A stretch of DNA of 9,213 nucleotides, taken from contig JAUSPM010000171.1 of NCBI GenBank assembly GCA_030655675.1, positions 1 through 9,213 of the forward strand, given 5' to 3'. Shown here piece by piece: positions 5,752 to 9,213 of this stretch; the first letter of the stretch is position 1, and every line of letters starts with the position of its first letter. The notes beneath the pieces are model-generated. The model was not told the DNA's origin. It ran no database searches and saw nothing but the letters and a program-made list of their open reading frames with translations. Source of the stretch: Methanosarcinaceae archaeon. GTDB lineage: Archaea > Halobacteriota > Methanosarcinia > Methanosarcinales > Methanosarcinaceae. The translations under genes and the position numbers were made by a program.

Positions 5752-6921
5752 TCATCTGTCATTCAGCGACTCCAATCTTATAGCCGCTTCCTGTAGTGTC
5801 GAATCCTGCTTAGAAAAGGTGAATCTCACTTTCTTCTTGCCCATTTCAGTATCAGTATAGAAACTACTGCCCGGCACGCAAGCCACACCGACCTCTTTCA
5901 CAAGGTATTTTGCAAATTCCACATCATCCATTCCGCCTGAGAGTTCGGAGATGTCAGCGAGTATGTAATATGCGCCTTGTGGAAGAATGCACTTGAACCC
6001 TGCAGATGTGAGTGCGTCAAAGAGCATGTGCCGTTTGCGGTCATACATTTCCACAAGTCCGCTGTAATATGAATCTGGATAAGCGAGTGCTTTTGCGGCG
6101 GCGTGCTGAAGAGGTGCAGGTGCGCCGACTGTGAGAAAATCGTGGATCTTCCTGATGGCATTCGTGAGTTCTTCGTTGGCAATCGTATAACCAATACGCC
6201 AGCCTGTAACACTATACGTCTTTGATGCGCCGCTGATCGTTATCGTGCGGTCTTGCATGCCTTCGACCGATGCAAGACTGATGTGTTTCTTTCCGTCATA
6301 GATGATGTGTTCGTATATCTCATCGGTTATTGCAACGACATTGTGATCATGACAAAGGTCTGCGATAAGTTTCATGTCGCGTTTTGTGAACACCTTTCCA
6401 CTCGGATTGTTTGGTGTGTTCACGACGATAACTTTTGTATTTTTGTTAAATGCAGATACAAGGGCTTCTTCATTGATAGAGAAATCATCAGGGTCGAGTG
6501 GCACGAATCTCGGGACTGCGCCAGAGACTGCCGCATCGGGTCCGTAGTTCTCATAGAACGGTTCAAAGATGATCGCCTCGTCCCCCGGGTTGATGAGCGC
6601 AAGCATGGATGCCATCATGGCTTCGGTAGCCCCGCAGGTCACGGTCACTTCACGATTGGGGTCAACGCGGATGTTGTTGAATTCCTTCGCACGCTTTGCG
6701 ATCGCATCGCGCAATTCCTGTGCGCCCCATGTTATCGCATATTGGTTGTGGTCAGCCCGGATCGCTGAAATCGCGGCTTCTTTCAACTCCTCAGGTGCGC
6801 CAAAATCAGGAAATCCCTGTGCAAGGTTTATGGCATTATAACCTATGGCAAGGCGGGTCATGTCACGTATGACGGATTCTGTGAAAAGCCCGACTCGATC
6901 GGATAATTGTATTGTTGACAT
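5752..6921 (-). CDS. PLP-dependent class I/II aminotransferase (aspartate/aromatic-type)
   Basis: The 389-residue cytosolic enzyme transfers an amino group from an amino acid to a 2-oxo acid using pyridoxal phosphate. Fold-type I signatures are complete: NLAQGFPDF (32-40), the CGATEAM cofactor loop (96-102), stacking region FYENY (122-126), NNPSG with N172, TDEIYEH with D200 and Y203, SGASKTYSVTGWRIGY with the Schiff-base lysine K234 and phosphate-binding R242, and VRFTFS with substrate-binding R366. Length matches subgroup I-gamma enzymes usually named aspartate, aromatic or methionine/kynurenine aminotransferase; the substrate cannot be fixed from sequence. The ATG at 6921 is preferred over an ORF extension to 6993 that would run into the dehydrogenase gene. 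A TATA box centred 26 bases before this ATG and the lack of a ribosome site point to a leaderless transcript. A degraded copy of its 3' end lies at 2330-2580. Confidence 0.93.
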   Translation of the reverse strand: MSTIQLSDRVGLFTESVIRDMTRLAIGYNAINLAQGFPDFGAPEELKEAAISAIRADHNQYAITWGAQELRDAIAKRAKEFNNIRVDPNREVTVTCGATEAMMASMLALINPGDEAIIFEPFYENYGPDAAVSGAVPRFVPLDPDDFSINEEALVSAFNKNTKVIVVNTPNNPSGKVFTKRDMKLIADLCHDHNVVAITDEIYEHIIYDGKKHISLASVEGMQDRTITISGASKTYSVTGWRIGYTIANEELTNAIRKIHDFLTVGAPAPLQHAAAKALAYPDSYYSGLVEMYDRKRHMLFDALTSAGFKCILPQGAYYILADISELSGGMDDVEFAKYLVKEVGVACVPGSSFYTDTEMGKKKVRFTFSKQDSTLQEAAIRLESLNDR

Positions 6922-6943
6922 GGTATCGTTTTTGATATTCCTT

Positions 6944-6951
6944 TTTATATA
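6944..6951 (-). promoter_or_regulatory. TATA box for a leaderless aminotransferase transcript
   Basis: On the minus strand, TATATAAA follows an A-rich BRE-like GGTAAAACA and is centred about 26 bases before the ATG at 6921. Archaeal transcription starts about 25 bases after this element, so the start would fall on or next to the start codon. The whole promoter fits in the 34 bases between the dehydrogenase stop (6956) and the aminotransferase start. Confidence 0.65.
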
Positions 6952-6955
6952 TGTT

Positions 6956-8257
6956 TTACCAGCAAAGCCCCACATAATCAATATCCTGTTCAAGATCCTG
7001 CGGCACGATCATGTGCCTGCCATCGATAACGATCCTGTTCTTCATGAATCCAAACTCGGAATCAAGGTTCCTGAACTCATCCCATTCTGTCATTATGAGG
7101 CATGCGTCCGCGTCCTTGAGAGCACCGGCAGCGCTCATGTGGTATGTGATGTTACTGAATACTTTTTTCATCTCATCCGATGCCATTGGGTCGTAGGCGG
7201 TAACCTCTGCTTCAAGACACAGTAGTTCGGCAATGACCGGTATTGATCGTGATTCGCGGATATCATCGGTGTCGTTCTTGAATGCGAGCCCGAGTACAGC
7301 GATCCTTTTTCCTTTGATATTGCCGTCGTCGAATTTGTTTTTGAGTAGTTCGACCATTCTGTGCGGCTGTTGTTCGTTCACTTCGATGACTGATTTTAGA
7401 AGAACTGGGTTGTAACCGATGTCTTTTGCTTTTCCGATTAGCGCTTTGACATCTTTTGGAAAACATGAGCCTCCAAAACCGGCACCTGAATTGAGGAAAC
7501 TTGGCGATATCCTGAAATCAGTGCCAACTGCCTGCATCACTTCATAAGTGTTGATGCCGAGTTTCTTGCAGATATTCCCGATCTCGTTGGAGAAGGATAT
7601 CTTTGTTGCAAGGAAGGAGTTGTTAACGTATTTTATCATCTCTGCGGTCTTTGTATCAGTGTGTGTGACCTCGCAGTCCAGACTTTGGTAGAGTTCTGAT
7701 ACTATCGCACTTGTGCGTTCATCTATGGCACCAATTACGATCTTGTCGGGGTGCATGAAGTCGTAAATTGCTTTGCCTTCGCGAAGGAATTCGGGGTTCA
7801 TTGCAATCCCGAAATCTTTACCTGCGCATTTGCCTGAATGGTCTTCGATTGTGGGGAGAACCACTTTTTCGGTTGTTTCGGGCACGACTGTGCTTTTTAC
7901 AACTACAACGTGGTATCCACCCTTCTTTGCGATGGCACGCCCAAGGCTTGCACTTGCTGCACGTACGATGGATATGTCGATGCTTCCGTCATTTCCTGAC
8001 GGTGTGCCTACGCAGATGAATGAGACATCGGAGTTTTGGACCGCATAGTCGTAATCCGACGTGGCGATGAGATGATGTTGTGCATGTTTTTGCATCAACT
8101 CTTCTAGTCCTTCTTCGTATATGGGCGGGATACCTGCGTTTATTTGCTTTACTTTCTCTTCGTCGATATCTATACAAATGACATCATGCCCGAGTTCTGC
8201 AAAACACGCGGCTGATACTGTGCCTACGTAGCCTGAGCCTATTATTGAAACTTTCAT
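6956..8257 (-). CDS. UDP-glucose 6-dehydrogenase family nucleotide-sugar dehydrogenase
   Basis: The 433-residue cytosolic enzyme matches the UDP-glucose/GDP-mannose dehydrogenase family, which oxidises the C6 hydroxyl of a nucleotide sugar to a carboxylate with two NAD+, typically UDP-glucose to UDP-glucuronate. The Rossmann motif GSGYVG (7-12) with acidic D30 and D32 binds NAD. Other visible sites are VGTPSGNDGSID (83-94), STVVPETTE (122-130), NPEFLREG (154-161), AEMIKYVNN with K209 and N213, and GAGFGGSCFPKD with catalytic C265 and D269. The C-terminal domain has LGLAFKNDTDDIRESRS (322-338). Length is normal and no key residue is missing. AGAGGA lies eight bases before the ATG. Homologues (AglM in Haloferax) feed surface N-glycan synthesis, so it may supply glycans for surface proteins such as the pilin-like pair; that link is inference. 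UDP-N-acetylmannosamine or GDP-mannose specificity cannot be excluded. Confidence 0.93.
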   Translation of the reverse strand: MKVSIIGSGYVGTVSAACFAELGHDVICIDIDEEKVKQINAGIPPIYEEGLEELMQKHAQHHLIATSDYDYAVQNSDVSFICVGTPSGNDGSIDISIVRAASASLGRAIAKKGGYHVVVVKSTVVPETTEKVVLPTIEDHSGKCAGKDFGIAMNPEFLREGKAIYDFMHPDKIVIGAIDERTSAIVSELYQSLDCEVTHTDTKTAEMIKYVNNSFLATKISFSNEIGNICKKLGINTYEVMQAVGTDFRISPSFLNSGAGFGGSCFPKDVKALIGKAKDIGYNPVLLKSVIEVNEQQPHRMVELLKNKFDDGNIKGKRIAVLGLAFKNDTDDIRESRSIPVIAELLCLEAEVTAYDPMASDEMKKVFSNITYHMSAAGALKDADACLIMTEWDEFRNLDSEFGFMKNRIVIDGRHMIVPQDLEQDIDYVGLCW

Positions 8258-8429
8258 GGTGTGTCCTCTTTTGGTTTGTAAATTATTGAAAGGTGTATAT
8301 TAGTATGACGTTTTGCGGCGCACGGGGGATGCGATTACTTGCTGGTACCTAATGCCTATTTATGCCACAAATATTCACGCTTAACAATCGATCTGACCAT
8401 CGACACGTTTATGTAGTTTTCTTACTTTC

Positions 8430-8441
8430 CTTACATGTAAG
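8430..8441. promoter_or_regulatory. Palindromic operator candidate of the toxin-antitoxin operon
   Basis: CTTACATGTAAG is a perfect 12-base palindrome, preceded by an extra half-site CTTAC at 8421-8425. A TATA-like GTTTATGTAG (8407-8416) lies upstream, so the expected transcription start falls within or next to the palindrome. The ribosome site GGGAGGT (8448-8454) follows. This is the usual position for autorepression by an AbrB-like antitoxin; binding itself is inference. Confidence 0.55.
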
Positions 8442-8459
8442 AATACAGGGAGGTAGTCA

Positions 8460-8708
8460 ATGCCATTACTTGAAATGAAAAGCGGAACAATAACAAGAAA
8501 AGGACAGATCTCCATTCCAAAACGTATCAGAGACATTGAGGGGTTTAAAGAAGGAGATAAGATTGCCATCATTGCATATGATGACAGGATAGAACTGAGG
8601 TCTATGAAACAGGTCGAAGAAAGTATGCAGACTGCGTTTGCAAGTGAGAAAGTCCTTGCAAAAGATTGGGATAGCAAAGAGGAAGATGAAGCATGGAAAG
8701 ATTTGTAA
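8460..8708 (+). CDS. AbrB/MazE-like antitoxin
   Basis: The 82-residue protein has a swapped-hairpin AbrB (SpoVT) DNA-binding domain at about 7-50: SGTITRKGQISIPKRIRD, then GFKEGDKIAIIAYDDRIELR. The acidic, Trp-containing tail (64-82, KVLAKDWDSKEEDEAWKDL) is the kind of segment that wraps and inhibits a MazF toxin. It probably dimerises, binds the upstream palindrome, and neutralises the toxin encoded next. A strong GGGAGGT lies five bases before the ATG. Its last 16 bases overlap the toxin gene, so the two are co-translated, a typical type II toxin-antitoxin arrangement. Confidence 0.87.
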   Translation: MPLLEMKSGTITRKGQISIPKRIRDIEGFKEGDKIAIIAYDDRIELRSMKQVEESMQTAFASEKVLAKDWDSKEEDEAWKDL

Positions 8709-9025
8709 AAGGCGATATAGTTGTCATTCCTTTTCCCTTCCCTGACCTTAGTGCTTCCAAAAGAAGACCGGCATTAGTTGTTGCGAACTTAGATGGTAAC
8801 GATGTTATCCTTTGTCAGATAACGAGTGTTGCGAGGAATGATCGATTTTCCATACCTCTTAACAGAAGTGATTTTTATGAAGGAAAATTGAAGGTGGAAA
8901 GCAGGATCCGACCAAATAGGCTTTTCACATCTGATAGATCAATAGTTGAATACAAAGCAGGAACATTGACGAACGAAAAGATAAAAGTGATCGAACAGAC
9001 ACTTATTGACATATTTACTCAATGA
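8693..9025 (+). CDS. MazF/PemK-like toxin, probable mRNA interferase
   Basis: The 110-residue protein belongs to the MazF/PemK family of ribosome-independent endoribonucleases. It opens with VKGDIVVIPFPFPDLS, followed by KRRPALVVAN in which R25 corresponds to the conserved catalytic Arg of MazF. The CQITS strand provides T44 as the candidate partner residue. SRIRPNRLFTSDRSIV (70-85) matches the S-x-[IV]-x-x-x-x-[IL]-x-[AT] strand region, and a C-terminal helix (94-108) completes the fold. Length is normal. The ribosome site GAGG (8679-8682) lies inside the antitoxin gene and the start overlaps it by 16 bases. Expected role: growth arrest by mRNA cleavage when the antitoxin is degraded; the cleavage motif is unknown. 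Confidence 0.87.
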   Translation: MERFVKGDIVVIPFPFPDLSASKRRPALVVANLDGNDVILCQITSVARNDRFSIPLNRSDFYEGKLKVESRIRPNRLFTSDRSIVEYKAGTLTNEKIKVIEQTLIDIFTQ

Positions 9026-9116
9026 GGATAATTTCAGTTGTACGATTTTATCTTGTTTGTTGCCAGCTGGCGCTTTCCAATATCCAGTTATTCCATGAAT
9101 GTGGAACAAAAATTCC

Positions 9117-9142
9117 CCGCAGAGGACGCTGAGAGCGCAGAG
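9117..9142 (+). repeat. Short GC-rich repeat with nine-base period
   Basis: GCAGAGGAC, GCTGAGAGC and GCAGAG follow one another from 9119, giving nearly three units of a nine-base motif. A related stretch in the opposite orientation occupies 9186-9213 at the window edge. Similar CGCAGAG-type runs occur between genes in many environmental genomes; that is a recollection, not a search result. Confidence 0.55.
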
Positions 9143-9185
9143 TTGTGAAATGGTATGCACTCGCCCTGTGATTAAACAAAAACGA

Positions 9186-9213
9186 CGCGGAGCGTATCTG
9201 CGTCCATCCGCGT
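9186..9213 (-). repeat. Inverted partner of the GC-rich repeat, cut by the window edge
   Basis: The reverse complement reads ACGCGGATGGACGCAGATAC, the same GCGGA/GCAGA theme as 9117-9142 but on the other strand. CGCGGA (9186-9191) and TCCGCG (9207-9212) pair with each other, so this part could fold. The array may continue beyond the window. Confidence 0.5.

Noticed and set aside
6253..6841. Long plus-strand open frames opposite the aminotransferase
   Set aside because: They are antisense shadows of a gene with complete catalytic motifs.

Overview
This window looks like a chromosomal segment of a euryarchaeal archaeon, most likely of the methanogen/methane-oxidiser type (Methanosarcinia-like; inference from protein style, no search was run). 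Supporting signs are AT-rich TATA-like boxes about 25-30 bases upstream of probable transcript starts, one gene that appears leaderless, GGTG/GAGGT-type ribosome binding sites, T-tracts in place of hairpin terminators, and two proteins with an archaeal pilin-like hydrophobic N-terminus.

Layout. 1-797 has no convincing gene. It holds a pair of imperfect inverted repeats (about 41-88 and 444-498) that enclose three evenly spaced palindromes (249-331), followed by the promoter of the first gene. 798-1759 carries two tandem paralogous pilin-like proteins with an Ig-like or transthyretin-like outer domain. A coiled-coil protein with two membrane segments (1756-2292, minus) faces them, with stop codons overlapping. 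2330-2580 is a decayed, internally deleted copy of the 3' end of the aminotransferase gene found intact at 5752-6921. Between the two copies lies a very AT-rich block: a small plus-strand orphan gene (2934-3266) and a minus-strand three-gene cluster of unrecognised proteins (5688 down to 3379), the middle one a two-helix membrane protein. Then come two conserved minus-strand housekeeping genes: a class I/II PLP aminotransferase, apparently transcribed leaderless from its own promoter, and a UDP-glucose/nucleotide-sugar dehydrogenase. 8460-9025 is a MazEF-like toxin-antitoxin pair with a palindromic operator candidate. The last 100 bases hold a short GC-rich repeat with a 9-base period.

How it fits together. 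The pilin-like proteins contain N-glycosylation sequons, and the nearby nucleotide-sugar dehydrogenase could supply a uronic-acid precursor for surface glycans; this link is inference. The block at about 2600-5740 is the accessory part. Its low GC, unrecognised genes, and position between an intact gene 3' end and a degraded duplicate of that same 3' end suggest acquired DNA inserted at, or duplicated with, the aminotransferase 3' end. The three-gene cluster is the best candidate for an undescribed system, although its function cannot be read from sequence alone.
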